64,000 bases of DNA from Paenibacillus sp. FSL K6-1096 (GTDB taxonomy: Bacteria > Bacillota > Bacilli > Paenibacillales > Paenibacillaceae): assembly GCF_037977055.1 (NCBI RefSeq), contig NZ_CP150274.1, forward strand, positions 2,790,001-2,854,000, given 5' to 3'. The position numbers and the translations under genes were made by a program. This document shows positions 9,077 to 17,183 of this stretch, piece after piece; the first letter of the stretch is position 1; every line of letters starts with the position of its first letter. Below the pieces are notes generated by a model. That model saw only the letters and a program-made list of their open reading frames with translations, ran no database searches and was not told the origin of the DNA.

Positions 9077-10366
9077 TCAGAACAGCTTCAATTCCAGATA
9101 CAAGCCGAGCAAGGTGAGGAATAACGTCGGGATGGTCAGGATGATGCCGATTTTGAAATAAGTGCCCCAGGTGATCTTCACACCCTTACCCGACAGCACG
9201 TGCAGCCACAGCAGTGTTGCGAGCGAACCGATCGGTGTAATCTTCGGACCCAGATCGGAGCCGATCACATTGGCATAGACCAGCGCTTCTTTGAGCAGTC
9301 CCCCGGTATGTGCCGTATCCACGGCTATCGCACCGATCAGCACGGTCGGCAGGTTGTTCATCACTGAAGAGAGCAGCGCCGCCAGGAAGCCCATCCCCAT
9401 CGTGGCCGCGAACAGCCCGTGCGCCGCAATGCCGCCGATCATCTCCGCCAGCACATCCGTCAGCCCGACATTGCGCAGTCCGTACACCACCACATACATC
9501 CCGATGGAGAAAAAGACAATCGCCCAAGGCGCATTCCGCACCACTTCCCTCGTATTGACAGAAGGGCTTCTGCGCGCCAGCAGCAGAAAAATGACGGCAA
9601 TCACACCCGCTACCGCCGATACCGGAATATCCAGAAACTCACTGACGAAATATCCGATCAGCAATAGCGCCAGGATAACCCAGGACAGCTTGAACATTCT
9701 CAGGTCCTTAATCGCTTCTGCGGGAAGCTTCATCACCGAGGTATCGTAGACCTTAGGAATGCTACGGCGGAAGAACAGATACAGAACGAGGATACTCGCA
9801 CCCAGCGAGAACAAGGTGGGCAGCCACATATGGCCCGCATATTGCATGAAGGTAATGCCGAAGAAGTCGGCTGAGACGATGTTCACCAGATTGCTGACAG
9901 TCAGTGGCAGCGAGGTCGTATCGGCGATGAAGCCGCTGGCTATAATGAAGGGAAATACTTTTTTCTCGTCAAAATTCAGCGCCCGGACCATCGCCAGCAC
10001 AATCGGTGTCAGAATCAGCGCCGCCCCGTCATTGGCGAACAGCGCCGCCACCACTGCACCCAGCAGAATGACGTAGATGAACATCAGCGTCCCGTTCCCG
10101 CGCGCCGCCGCAGCCATATGCAGGGCCGCCCACTCGAAGAAGCCGATCCGGTCAAGCAAGAGCGAAATCAGAATAATCGCAACGAATGCCAAAGTGGCAT
10201 TCCACACAATCAGCGTCACATCGCGGACATCCCCGAAGCTGACCACACCGGCCGCCAGCGCCACGATGGCACCGCCGCAGGCCGACCAGCCAATGGACAA
10301 ATTCCGCGGCTGCCAGATCACAAATACCAGAGTTACAACAAAAATCAGGCCGGCGACAATAATCAT
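9077..10366 (-). CDS. arsB: Arsenite efflux pump ArsB
   Basis: The 429-residue protein, the same length as staphylococcal ArsB, carries family blocks such as [28 protein letters not shown] and [21 protein letters not shown]. About 12 membrane helices are expected. It expels arsenite or antimonite with the proton motive force. Start 10366 (ATG) is preferred because GGGAGG lies 8 nt before it; the longer frame to 10474 would add a non-family N-terminus. No arsR or arsC gene is adjacent, so this copy stands outside a normal ars operon and its induction is unclear. Confidence 0.9.
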   Translation of the reverse strand: MIIVAGLIFVVTLVFVIWQPRNLSIGWSACGGAIVALAAGVVSFGDVRDVTLIVWNATLAFVAIILISLLLDRIGFFEWAALHMAAAARGNGTLMFIYVILLGAVVAALFANDGAALILTPIVLAMVRALNFDEKKVFPFIIASGFIADTTSLPLTVSNLVNIVSADFFGITFMQYAGHMWLPTLFSLGASILVLYLFFRRSIPKVYDTSVMKLPAEAIKDLRMFKLSWVILALLLIGYFVSEFLDIPVSAVAGVIAVIFLLLARRSPSVNTREVVRNAPWAIVFFSIGMYVVVYGLRNVGLTDVLAEMIGGIAAHGLFAATMGMGFLAALLSSVMNNLPTVLIGAIAVDTAHTGGLLKEALVYANVIGSDLGPKITPIGSLATLLWLHVLSGKGVKITWGTYFKIGIILTIPTLFLTLLGLYLELKLF

Positions 10367-10516
10367 ACTCCAGCCTCCCATCCGATCTGCAGCAGCATTC
10401 CCCGAAGCACTCCTTAAGTAGATATAGATATAAGCCAATTTATATATACTAAAGCAGCCTAATCCGAAGTACAAGAGAAATTTACAGGAATATTTTCAGG
10501 ACGATTTACATGAATA

Positions 10517-10545
10517 TTTACAGGCTTAAGTTCTAACCGTATGAA
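10517..10545 (+). promoter_or_regulatory. Candidate promoter of the small toxin-like gene
   Basis: TTTACA (10517-10522) and TATGAA (10540-10545) have a 17-bp spacer. A start near 10552 would give a leader of about 95 nt before the ATG at 10647. Confidence 0.5.
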
Positions 10546-10601
10546 TGAGTTCATAGGCTGGAACATGGGGGACGCCGCTGCTTCCCGGAGAGGAGATGCA
10601 G

Positions 10602-10642
10602 GTCCGAAGAGCCATCCTTGAGACAGGATTGGAGGTTCGGAC
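10602..10642 (+). promoter_or_regulatory. Hairpin that sequesters the toxin ribosome site
   Basis: Outer arms GTCCGAA (10602-10608) and TTCGGAC (10636-10642) enclose an inner CCATCCT/AGGATTGG stem. The Shine-Dalgarno GGAGG (10631-10635) sits inside the fold, just before the outer 3' arm. Hidden ribosome sites of this kind are typical of type I toxin messages. Confidence 0.45.
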
Positions 10643-10646
10643 ACCC

Positions 10647-10727
10647 ATGAGTACAGATCAGCTCATTGCACTGCTCGTTCTTGTCATCATGATCGTACAG
10701 CTTGCCGTCAAGAAGGATAAATCCTGA
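10647..10727 (+). CDS. Small membrane peptide, possible type I (holin-like) toxin
   Basis: The 26-codon frame encodes a short N-terminus (MSTDQL), one hydrophobic helix of about 15 residues (ALLVLVIMIVQLAV) and a basic end (KKDKS). That is the format of TxpA/BsrG or holin-like toxins of type I systems. A promoter (10517-10545), a structured leader and a strong terminator immediately after the frame (10751-10782) make an isolated transcript of about 230 nt. An alternative in-frame ATG at 10596, with AGGAG directly before it, would add 17 residues. No antisense RNA promoter was clearly identified, so the toxin label is inference. Confidence 0.45.
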   Translation: MSTDQLIALLVLVIMIVQLAVKKDKS

Positions 10728-10750
10728 ATCCTGAAGGACAGCAGGCAGCC

Positions 10751-10782
10751 CAAAGAGGCCGGGGAATCTCCCGGTCTCTTTG
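10751..10782 (+). terminator. Terminator of the small peptide transcript
   Basis: The 13-bp stem CAAAGAGGCCGGG / CCCGGTCTCTTTG has one G-U pair and a 6-nt loop, and sits 23 nt after the small peptide stop codon. Confidence 0.7.
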
Positions 10783-10855
10783 GCATGGGAACAAGTGTAG
10801 ACCTGCGCCCATCCCGCCTCACGCAAATCCTGCCCCCGCTCCCTCGCACCAGCTC

Positions 10856-11189
10856 AATGTAATCGGTTTTTCGATTACATTTGGCTTACGTGCCGCTCCC
10901 AGTCTCAATGTGTTCGGTTTTTCGCATACATTTAGCTTACGTGTCGCTTCCAGTCTCAATGTATTCGGTTTTTCGCATACATTTGGCCTATGGTGCCGCT
11001 CCCCTCCGATTGTATTCGGTTTTTCGATTACATTGGGTCCGTACAGCCCTAACCCGGCACAATGTGTTCGGTTTTTCGATTATATTGCGTCTACGCGCCT
11101 CCGCAGCGCCGATTGTGTTCGGTTTTTCACATACATCCGCCCCCCGTACCCTCGCACCTCCCCAACGTATTCGGTTTTTGGCATACATA
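10856..11189. repeat. Seven-unit array of 51-52 bp palindromic repeats
   Basis: Seven 26-bp palindrome-like units begin at 10856, 10907, 10958, 11009, 11061, 11112 and 11164, a period of 51 or 52 bp. The first unit is perfect, with arms AATGTAATCG and CGATTACATT around GTTTTT; the others keep the core TTCGGTTTTT and TACATT with small changes. The 25-26 bp between them is GC-rich, and the first two spacers are nearly identical, so the whole 51-bp unit was duplicated. Five DNA turns separate successive units, which puts every palindrome on about the same helix face. The array fills the gap before the flavin monooxygenase gene. Confidence 0.85.
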
Positions 11190-11270
11190 AAAACGCTATT
11201 AACCCACAATATAAGGAAGCTATAATTTCCTGCGCCAATCATAAATTTTCGGCTATTTCACTTACTAAAG

Positions 11271-11299
11271 TTGAGAAACATTAAAAAGTATAGTAGAAT
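11271..11299 (+). promoter_or_regulatory. Sigma-A promoter of the LLM monooxygenase gene
   Basis: TTGAGA (11271-11276) and TAGAAT (11294-11299) have a 17-bp spacer. The predicted start near 11306 excludes the upstream TTG start at 11271 and supports the ATG at 11328. Confidence 0.55.
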
Positions 11300-11327
11300 G
11301 ATGACAAGAAGAAAGGGGCGGATGATG

Positions 11328-12398
11328 ATGGCCGAGGAGAAGAAGATTATGGAGATTGGGATTAGCACGTTTTTGGAGACGACGCCGGACCCGGTGACGG
11401 GACAGACGATCAGTCATGCGGAACGGCTGCGTGAAGCGGTTGAAGAGATTGTGCTCGCCGATCAGGTGGGCCTTGATGTATATGGTATTGGAGAGCATCA
11501 CCGTAAGGATTATGCAGGGAGTGCCCCGGCTGTAGTACTGGCCGCAGCGGCAGCAACCACCAAGCGGATCAGACTGACCAGCGCCGTCAGCGTCCTGTCC
11601 TCGGATGACCCGGTGCGGGTCTACCAGGCATTCGCCACGCTGGATGGCATCTCGAATGGCCGGGCCGAGATAATGGCCGGCCGCGGTTCGTTCATCGAGT
11701 CCTTCCCGCTGTTCGGGTACAGCCTGGATGATTATGATGAACTATTCGAAGAGAACCTGGAGCTGCTGCTGGCGATCCGCGCTTCCGAGAAGGTCACCTG
11801 GCGCGGCGGACACCGTCCGGCGATTAACAATCTGCCGGTCTATCCCCGCGCCGTTCAGGACCCGCTTCCGGTCTGGGTTGCCAGCGGCGGCAATCCCGAA
11901 TCCGCTGTACGGGCCGGAACGCTGGGCCTGCCGATCGCCTTCGCCATCATCGGCGGTATGCCGGAGCGGTTCGCTCCGCTGGTGAACCTGTACAAGGAAG
12001 CTGCCGCACGCGCGGGACATAATCCCGACAAGCTGCAGATTGCCACTCACTCCCATGGCTTCGTAGGCGAGACCTCGGAGCAGGCAGCCGCCTTGTTCTA
12101 CCCGTCCACCCAGGCGCAGATGAATGTCATCGGCCGCGAACGAGGCTGGGGCGGAACGTACAACCGCGCCGCATTCGACGATGCCCGCAGCCTGCGCGGC
12201 GCGCTCTATGTCGGCGATGCTGAATACGTCGCCGAGAAGATTATCCTGCTGCGCAAGAATCTCGGCGTGACCCGGTTCTTCCTGCATGTGAATGTCGGTT
12301 ACATGCCGCACCGCGAGGTGCTGCGCGCCATCGAGCTGCTGGGTACCAAGGTCGCTCCAATTGTGCATAAGGAACTGGCCCGCATCGAGGGCAAATAA
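11328..12398 (+). CDS. LLM-class flavin-dependent oxidoreductase (luciferase-like)
   Basis: The 356-residue protein has the luciferase-like monooxygenase TIM-barrel pattern: [11 protein letters not shown] at the start, [10 protein letters not shown], the strand [17 protein letters not shown] and [12 protein letters not shown]. It most resembles the Atu2307/SP_0267 subgroup, whose substrates are not known. FMNH2 or F420-type flavin would be the cofactor; bacilli use FMN. The start at 11328 is favoured because AAGGGG lies 9 nt before it among three consecutive ATGs. It is monocistronic, with its own promoter and terminator, directly downstream of the 51-bp repeat array. Confidence 0.85.
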   Translation: MAEEKKIMEIGISTFLETTPDPVTGQTISHAERLREAVEEIVLADQVGLDVYGIGEHHRKDYAGSAPAVVLAAAAATTKRIRLTSAVSVLSSDDPVRVYQAFATLDGISNGRAEIMAGRGSFIESFPLFGYSLDDYDELFEENLELLLAIRASEKVTWRGGHRPAINNLPVYPRAVQDPLPVWVASGGNPESAVRAGTLGLPIAFAIIGGMPERFAPLVNLYKEAAARAGHNPDKLQIATHSHGFVGETSEQAAALFYPSTQAQMNVIGRERGWGGTYNRAAFDDARSLRGALYVGDAEYVAEKIILLRKNLGVTRFFLHVNVGYMPHREVLRAIELLGTKVAPIVHKELARIEGK

Positions 12399-12432
12399 GC
12401 AAATAACTGTCCTAACCCCCTGGACATACAGA

Positions 12433-12470
12433 AACACTTCAAGCGCTGGACAGAGCTTGAAGTGTTTTTT
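12433..12470 (+). terminator. Terminator after the LLM monooxygenase
   Basis: Arms AACACTTCAAGC and GCTTGAAGTGTT form a 12-bp perfect stem that runs into six Ts (12465-12470). Confidence 0.85.
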
Positions 12471-12489
12471 GTGCATATATCGAATCAAA

Positions 12490-12975
12490 TTATTGCACCA
12501 GCGCCGCAATCACAGGATACGAGATCAGATTCCGGTCTCTGTAGGCAGCCGTAATTACATCCTGGTGGGAGCTTAGAATCCCATTTTGCAGAAGCACCGC
12601 CTTAATTCCCCTTTCCGCCGCCCCATTATAAGTGAACAGCACGCAATGCTCGGCCGCATAGCCGGAGAGGACCAGCAGGTCGATACCCTGCTCCCGCACT
12701 ATCTTTTCCAGATCCGTCTTCCAGAACGCATTCGAGTACTCCTTCTTCACGTTCAGATCCGTCTCGTGAACCTCAACTCCAGGGATAATCGCGAACTTCG
12801 CTTCATCTGAAGGCTGCATCCCTTCAATGTCCTGAATATGGATCACGGGATGCCCCTTCGCGCGCAGCAGCCCGGAGACATAATTGATATACTCACAGGC
12901 ACGGTCAATCTCCTTCTGCTCTACTCCGTCTACATGAACCTCCTGGAGATCAATAATTAACAAGCCGATTCTCAT
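12490..12975 (-). CDS. Cysteine hydrolase, isochorismatase family
   Basis: The 161-residue single-domain protein carries the catalytic triad of the isochorismatase/nicotinamidase fold: Asp9 in LLIIDLQ, a lysine at 77/78 in NVKKEYSNAF and the nucleophile Cys111 in GYAAEHCVLFT. This fold hydrolyses amides or vinyl ethers; relatives include nicotinamidases and N-carbamoyl hydrolases. No neighbour indicates the substrate. It lies between two terminated units and is transcribed toward the terminator of the LLM gene. Confidence 0.85.
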   Translation of the reverse strand: MRIGLLIIDLQEVHVDGVEQKEIDRACEYINYVSGLLRAKGHPVIHIQDIEGMQPSDEAKFAIIPGVEVHETDLNVKKEYSNAFWKTDLEKIVREQGIDLLVLSGYAAEHCVLFTYNGAAERGIKAVLLQNGILSSHQDVITAAYRDRNLISYPVIAALVQ

Positions 12976-13026
12976 TCCTGCTTCCCCCTATCCGTTGATC
13001 CTTCAACATTACCCGATGCCGGGCGT

Positions 13027-14361
13027 TCAATCAACTGGCTGCCAAACGGAGTTCAGAACATCGTCGACCTCTTTGATTCTTGGAACAACTGGGGATTGAA
13101 TTAGTTTTCCTTTGACCATGACCATAGCGATGTTGGACAAAGCCTTAATATGTTCCAGCGGATTATGCTCCATGATGATCAGATCGGCATGCTTCCCGAC
13201 ATCCAGCGTTCCTGTAACGTCGTCAACACCGAGGATCTTCGCATTGGTGCGGGTGACCATGTCGATGACCTGTTTGTTTGTCAGGTTGGTCTGTCTCAAA
13301 TAATGATCCAACTCTCTCCACATATCGTAGTGGCTCACGTACGACATGGCCGCATCGTTACCGATTCCGATTGTAATGCCGTTGTCGATGGCCTGCTTCA
13401 CCCCTTTGAGCATGGAGTCGTAGACCAGTCTGGCGTTTTCTTTGACTGTCGCGCTTAACTTGGTCACACTTGGATCGAGCGAAGCAGCTGGATAAGCGGC
13501 TTGCAGGGTAGGGATTACGGCGGTGTAACCATCAAGGGCGTTCGGGTTATTTTTGTACAAATGAATAATCTCGTCATCCATCTCCGCTCCATGCTCAATC
13601 GTATCCACGCCCCCTAGCAGCGCAACGCGCACACCTTCCGTGCTCTCCACATGGGCGGCCACCTTCATCCCGATTTTATGCGCTTCCCCGCAGACCGCAG
13701 CGACTTCTTCCACCGTCATTTGCAGGCGTCCGGCTTCACCGACCGTTTTGGCATCAGTTACACCGCCCGTCACACAGATTTTGATCCAATCCACACCGTT
13801 CTGCACATTCATCCGTACATTCTTACGCATTTCCCAAGGCGAGTCCCCCACCAGCGCCAAGTAAGGAGCACCATGCCCACCCGTGACACTCAGGAAAAAT
13901 CCCGAAACGAGCAGATTCGGACCCACCCACTCCCCCCGGTTAATCTCCTCCCGCAGCCGCACATCGGTATAGAAAAATTCCCCCACACTGCGCATGGTCG
14001 TTACACCCGCATGGAGCGCGGTTAGGGCATTGCGTTTCATGCGTTTTTTCAGAACATTTCGCCCGAACCGGGTGTCCAAAATCCGATGATACGCAAAATC
14101 CAGCAATCCTTCACTGACAGAGAGCGTCAGCGGCTTGCCGTCTGCAAACAGATGCACATGTGCGTTGATCAGCCCTGGCATCACATATTTTCCGGTAAGA
14201 TCGATGGTTGTGTAGTGACTGGGGATAGTCAGCCCGTGGTCCGGGGCGATGTTCTCAATAAGTCCTTGTTCGTTGACGAGAATCGTCATGCCGGACTGCA
14301 GATGGCGGTTGGAGTCGCCGTGAATCAGATTGACGTTTTTTAGTGCATAAGCGATGTTCAT
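13027..14361 (-). CDS. Amidohydrolase (imidazolonepropionase/Xaa-Pro dipeptidase-like)
   Basis: The 444-residue metal-dependent hydrolase has the amidohydrolase N-terminal beta-sandwich, the metal motif GLINAHVHLF, a carbamylated-lysine-type strand (DWIKICVTGG), histidines in KVAAHVEST and DTIEHGAEM, and the aspartate of IGIGNDAAM. Closest relatives cleave prolyl dipeptides or cyclic amides, but the real substrate cannot be read here. ATGs occur at 14364 and 14361; the second sits 8 nt from AGGAGG and is preferred. A perfect palindrome in its promoter resembles a site near the adjacent TetR gene, so TetR probably represses it. Confidence 0.85.
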   Translation of the reverse strand: MNIAYALKNVNLIHGDSNRHLQSGMTILVNEQGLIENIAPDHGLTIPSHYTTIDLTGKYVMPGLINAHVHLFADGKPLTLSVSEGLLDFAYHRILDTRFGRNVLKKRMKRNALTALHAGVTTMRSVGEFFYTDVRLREEINRGEWVGPNLLVSGFFLSVTGGHGAPYLALVGDSPWEMRKNVRMNVQNGVDWIKICVTGGVTDAKTVGEAGRLQMTVEEVAAVCGEAHKIGMKVAAHVESTEGVRVALLGGVDTIEHGAEMDDEIIHLYKNNPNALDGYTAVIPTLQAAYPAASLDPSVTKLSATVKENARLVYDSMLKGVKQAIDNGITIGIGNDAAMSYVSHYDMWRELDHYLRQTNLTNKQVIDMVTRTNAKILGVDDVTGTLDVGKHADLIIMEHNPLEHIKALSNIAMVMVKGKLIQSPVVPRIKEVDDVLNSVWQPVD

Positions 14362-14401
14362 CATGGGTGCCTCCTCAGGTATGAGTGTCGCTTCATAAAA
14401 G

Positions 14402-14416
14402 TGAATAAATTATTCA
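14402..14416. promoter_or_regulatory. Probable TetR operator at the amidohydrolase promoter
   Basis: TGAATAA-A-TTATTCA is a perfect 7-bp-arm palindrome. It lies immediately downstream of a TTGACT -35-like element on the minus strand, and therefore in the core promoter of the amidohydrolase gene. A degenerate copy lies near the tetR start (15101-15117). Confidence 0.6.
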
Positions 14417-14468
14417 TTTTTGAGTCAAAAAATAAACCGGCTTGCTCTGCCTATTTTTTCATTAATCC

Positions 14469-15080
14469 TTATTCGTTCAAGCTCCTCATGCCATGCAGCC
14501 GGTATACATACAACGCTTCGAAGATTTGCTTGCGGCTGTCCTCGCTCATATCCCGTTTCAACAAGTCCAGATTCATATCGATGACGTTATGGGCCAGGAT
14601 GTTCAGCAGAATCAGGTTCTCCTCGGTGCCGATCTCATAGTGCTTATACTGGTTTTTGAGATAAGTCTTCTTGGTTTCAATCATCAGCTCGACCAGCTCG
14701 TTCTTGGCGTTGGTGTAGATGGTGCCTTTGTTCTTCTCGAAGATGATCACGATCTGGTTCCGGTATTTACGGAGTACATCCACCTGTTCCTGCACAAGCG
14801 CCGACTTCCGCCCGCTATCTGTCGCCTCGAACAGCGTCTGGTTATCCAGATGAATCGTCTCGACCAGTACTTTCTTGAGATAGTCCACCAAATCCTGCGG
14901 CACCACAGTGTAGAATAGCTCCTTCTTATTCTTGAAATAGGTATAAATATTGCCCACCGAAATATTGATCTCGCTTGCGATATCGTTCATCTTGGCATCC
15001 GCATAACCCTTCTCAAAAAAGACCTTAAGCGCCGCGTATTCAATCTCTTTCCTGACTTCGTCTTTCTTGGCCTGCACCAT
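14469..15080 (-). CDS. TetR/AcrR family transcriptional regulator
   Basis: The 203-residue protein has an N-terminal TetR helix-turn-helix: EIEYAALKVFFEKGYADAKM, then NDIASEINISVGNIYTYF with the characteristic recognition helix. The C-terminal ligand domain (about residues 60-203) is unlike known subgroups. The start at 15080 is chosen because AAGGAG lies 9 nt upstream; the longer frame to 15164 has no site and covers the promoter. The downstream amidohydrolase gene carries a palindrome similar to the one near this gene, which suggests autoregulation plus control of the hydrolase by its substrate or product. Confidence 0.85.
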   Translation of the reverse strand: MVQAKKDEVRKEIEYAALKVFFEKGYADAKMNDIASEINISVGNIYTYFKNKKELFYTVVPQDLVDYLKKVLVETIHLDNQTLFEATDSGRKSALVQEQVDVLRKYRNQIVIIFEKNKGTIYTNAKNELVELMIETKKTYLKNQYKHYEIGTEENLILLNILAHNVIDMNLDLLKRDMSEDSRKQIFEALYVYRLHGMRSLNE

Positions 15081-15100
15081 CGGGAACGACTCCTTAATAG

Positions 15101-15117
15101 TGAATGAATAATTCGTT
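15101..15117. promoter_or_regulatory. Probable autoregulatory TetR operator
   Basis: TGAATGAATAATTCGTT is a degenerate dyad similar to the perfect site at 14402-14416. It lies just downstream of the -10 element of the tetR promoter, where bound repressor would block elongation. Confidence 0.45.
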
Positions 15118-15120
15118 ATT

Positions 15121-15149
15121 AGGATAGACCTTTTGAAGGGATGTGTCAA
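15121..15149 (-). promoter_or_regulatory. Sigma-A promoter of the tetR gene
   Basis: On the minus strand a perfect TTGACA (15144-15149) and TATCCT (15121-15126) are separated by 17 bp. Confidence 0.75.
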
Positions 15150-15172
15150 ATAAGAATGCCGCACTCACAAAA

Positions 15173-15205
15173 ATAGGCCAACCAGAAGGTTCCGGCTGGC
15201 CTAAT
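15173..15205 (-). terminator. Second terminator after the sugar ABC operon
   Basis: On the minus strand arms TAGGCCAGCCGGA and TCTGGTTGGCCTA (with G-U pairs) enclose ACCT and run into five Ts. Confidence 0.7.
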
Positions 15206-15211
15206 CATACA

Positions 15212-15260
15212 AAAAACTGCAGTAGATTGCTCCACCGGAGTGGACCCTTCTCTGCAGTAT
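15212..15260 (-). terminator. First terminator after the sugar ABC operon
   Basis: On the minus strand arms ACTGCAG/CTGCAGT enclose an inner TCCAC/GTGGA hairpin and are followed by a T-run. Together with the hairpin at 15173-15205 it makes a tandem stop. Confidence 0.7.
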
Positions 15261-15288
15261 GTTTGTCTTTTACACCTATCCTAACTAG

Positions 15289-16143
15289 TTACTCCTTAAC
15301 GCCACCCAAGGCAACCCCTGCAATAATATAACGGGACAGCAGGAAGTAGACCACGAACAGCGGCAGCGCTGTCAGCGCAAGGCCCATATAAATCGAACCG
15401 AATTCCGTCTTGTATATATCTCCGCGCAGCAAGCTTACCATGATTGGCATCGTATACTTCTCTTTCTGGGTAAGCAGGATCAGCGGCATGAACAGGTTGT
15501 TCCAGTTGGCAACAAAAGCGAAAATCGCCTGTGTGGCAATCGCCGGCATCATCAGCGGCATAATAATCCGGTTGAAGGTGCGGAACTCGCCGGAGCCGTC
15601 CACCCGCGCTGCCTCTACGATCTCAATAGACAAGGTAGCGAGCAGGTATTGGCGCATGAAGAACACTACCGCAGGCGCTGCGATTGCAGGCAGGATCAGC
15701 GGCAGGAAGTTGTTGGTCCAGTGCAGCTTATACATGAACTGATAGAAGCCGATGGCGCTGGCCTGGGAAGGAATCATCATGACACACATAATGAAGGTGA
15801 AGAATGCGCCACGCAGCTTCCAGCTGTAGGTTACCAGTCCGTATGCGGCCAGTGATGAGAAGTAGACCGTACAGAGCGTTGCCGAAGCAGCAATAATGAA
15901 TGAGTTCATGAAGCCTTGCAGCGGATCGAAGCTCTTGTCCAGCAGCACCCGCAGATTGCTCATCATATGGCTTGAAGGCAGCAGCGAGATCCCGCTTTGA
16001 ATCTCAGGTGTGGACCGGGTAGCATTGACGAACATAATCCAGAACGGCAGAATGCTGAGCAGCGCCAGCGCGATGCAAACCACATAGATAATGGTCTTGT
16101 TAATGGAATTGGTAACTTTCCCGTTTTCCCGAATTTTCTCCAT
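15289..16143 (-). CDS. Carbohydrate ABC transporter permease (MalG/AraQ type)
   Basis: The 284-residue inner-membrane subunit has six predicted helices and the cytoplasmic EAA loop EAARVDGSGEFRTFNRIIMP, which docks on the ATPase. The end, YIIAGVALGGVKE, is typical of MalG-like subunits. It is the last gene of a binding protein-permease-permease operon; the gap to the first permease is 3 nt. No ATPase gene is present, as usual for Firmicute CUT1 importers that share MsmX. The sugar is not evident from the sequence. Confidence 0.93.
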   Translation of the reverse strand: MEKIRENGKVTNSINKTIIYVVCIALALLSILPFWIMFVNATRSTPEIQSGISLLPSSHMMSNLRVLLDKSFDPLQGFMNSFIIAASATLCTVYFSSLAAYGLVTYSWKLRGAFFTFIMCVMMIPSQASAIGFYQFMYKLHWTNNFLPLILPAIAAPAVVFFMRQYLLATLSIEIVEAARVDGSGEFRTFNRIIMPLMMPAIATQAIFAFVANWNNLFMPLILLTQKEKYTMPIMVSLLRGDIYKTEFGSIYMGLALTALPLFVVYFLLSRYIIAGVALGGVKE

Positions 16144-16146
16144 GGA

Positions 16147-17118
16147 TTACACCTCCCTAGCAGCTGTCTGAGCAGCCTTTCTGTGCATTTGTTTCTGAAT
16201 CTTCTTCATCTTGGCCGCATCACGGTCACGCATCACATAGAACAGCAAGCCGGACAATACCGCTGAGATGAGGAACATGATCATACTCGCTGCAGCCGCG
16301 CGGTTGTACATGTAGCTGCCCTTGAACGCCTGCCCGTAGATGAACATGGACGTCGTAAGTGTAGAGTCATCCGGTCCGCCCGCCAGGAACAATTGCGGAA
16401 TATCGAACATGGTGAGACCGCCGACCATCGAGGTGATCAGGGTGAATAGCATGATTGTGCGCAGACTTGGAAGCGTGATCCGGAAAAAGGTCTGGAAGCC
16501 GTTCGCGCCGTCAATTGCCGCAGACTCGAACAGTGCCGGGTTGATCCCCATGACTCCCGCGATCAGGACGATCATGGTGTTCCCGTACCACATCCAGAAC
16601 TGGATGAAGGCGATAATGCCGCGCGCTGTCGTCTTATCCTGCAGGAAGAAGATTGGCGCATCACTCCAGCCCAGCGATTGAAACAGGCTGTTGACCGGAC
16701 CCATCGGATAAGCGAACAAGGTGCTGAACAACACGGCAATGGTACTTGCAGTAATGATGTTCGGCATGTAGAGCAATACCTTGAACAAGCCTTGTCCCTT
16801 AATATTCAGACGCTTGTTGGTGAACCAGGCGGTCAGCAGGAGCGCAAGGCCCATCTGCGGAATGAAGTTCGTAATCCAGAGCAGAAAGGTATTGGTCAGG
16901 GACTTGCGGAATGATTCATTATCAAACAGCAGATCCTTGAAATTCTGAAAAGGGTTATCCAGAATATGAATCGGCTTCGGAATAAGCCCCTTCATATCCG
17001 TGAACCCGATCACTGCGGTATATAGAATGGGGTATAGCGAAAAAATCAGAAATGCAAGTACAAACGGGAACGTAAAAATATAGCCGAACTTCGCATAGCT
17101 GACGTCCTTGCGGCGCAT
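16147..17118 (-). CDS. Sugar ABC transporter permease (MalF/UgpA type)
   Basis: The 323-residue permease has six helices and an EAA-type loop, ESAAIDGANGFQTFFRITLP. It pairs with the next permease to form the channel of a CUT1 sugar importer. The N-terminal cytoplasmic tail is short, and a basic C-terminal tail (RDRDAAKMKKIQKQMHRKAA) is unusual but harmless. AGAGGTGAGAGG precedes the ATG. It lies 65 nt downstream of the binding-protein gene, in the same operon. Confidence 0.93.
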   Translation of the reverse strand: MRRKDVSYAKFGYIFTFPFVLAFLIFSLYPILYTAVIGFTDMKGLIPKPIHILDNPFQNFKDLLFDNESFRKSLTNTFLLWITNFIPQMGLALLLTAWFTNKRLNIKGQGLFKVLLYMPNIITASTIAVLFSTLFAYPMGPVNSLFQSLGWSDAPIFFLQDKTTARGIIAFIQFWMWYGNTMIVLIAGVMGINPALFESAAIDGANGFQTFFRITLPSLRTIMLFTLITSMVGGLTMFDIPQLFLAGGPDDSTLTTSMFIYGQAFKGSYMYNRAAAASMIMFLISAVLSGLLFYVMRDRDAAKMKKIQKQMHRKAAQTAAREV

Positions 17119-17183
17119 CCTCTCACCTCTTTAGTTGATTATAGGGGCGGGAAACTTCCCCCGCCCCTCCCGATTCCTTCTGC

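Noticed and set aside
10856..11189. CRISPR-like array (26-bp repeats, 25-26 bp spacers)
   Set aside because: The first two spacers are nearly identical and all are uniformly GC-rich, the repeats vary between units, and no cas genes are nearby. It is a diverged tandem repeat.
10881..11284. Two overlapping plus-strand frames of 114 and 124 codons across the repeats
   Set aside because: They only translate the 51-bp repeat (51 is divisible by 3) and have no ribosome site.
11271..11327. TTG start of the LLM monooxygenase at 11271
   Set aside because: The TTG is part of the -35 element and the family start and RBS agree with 11328.
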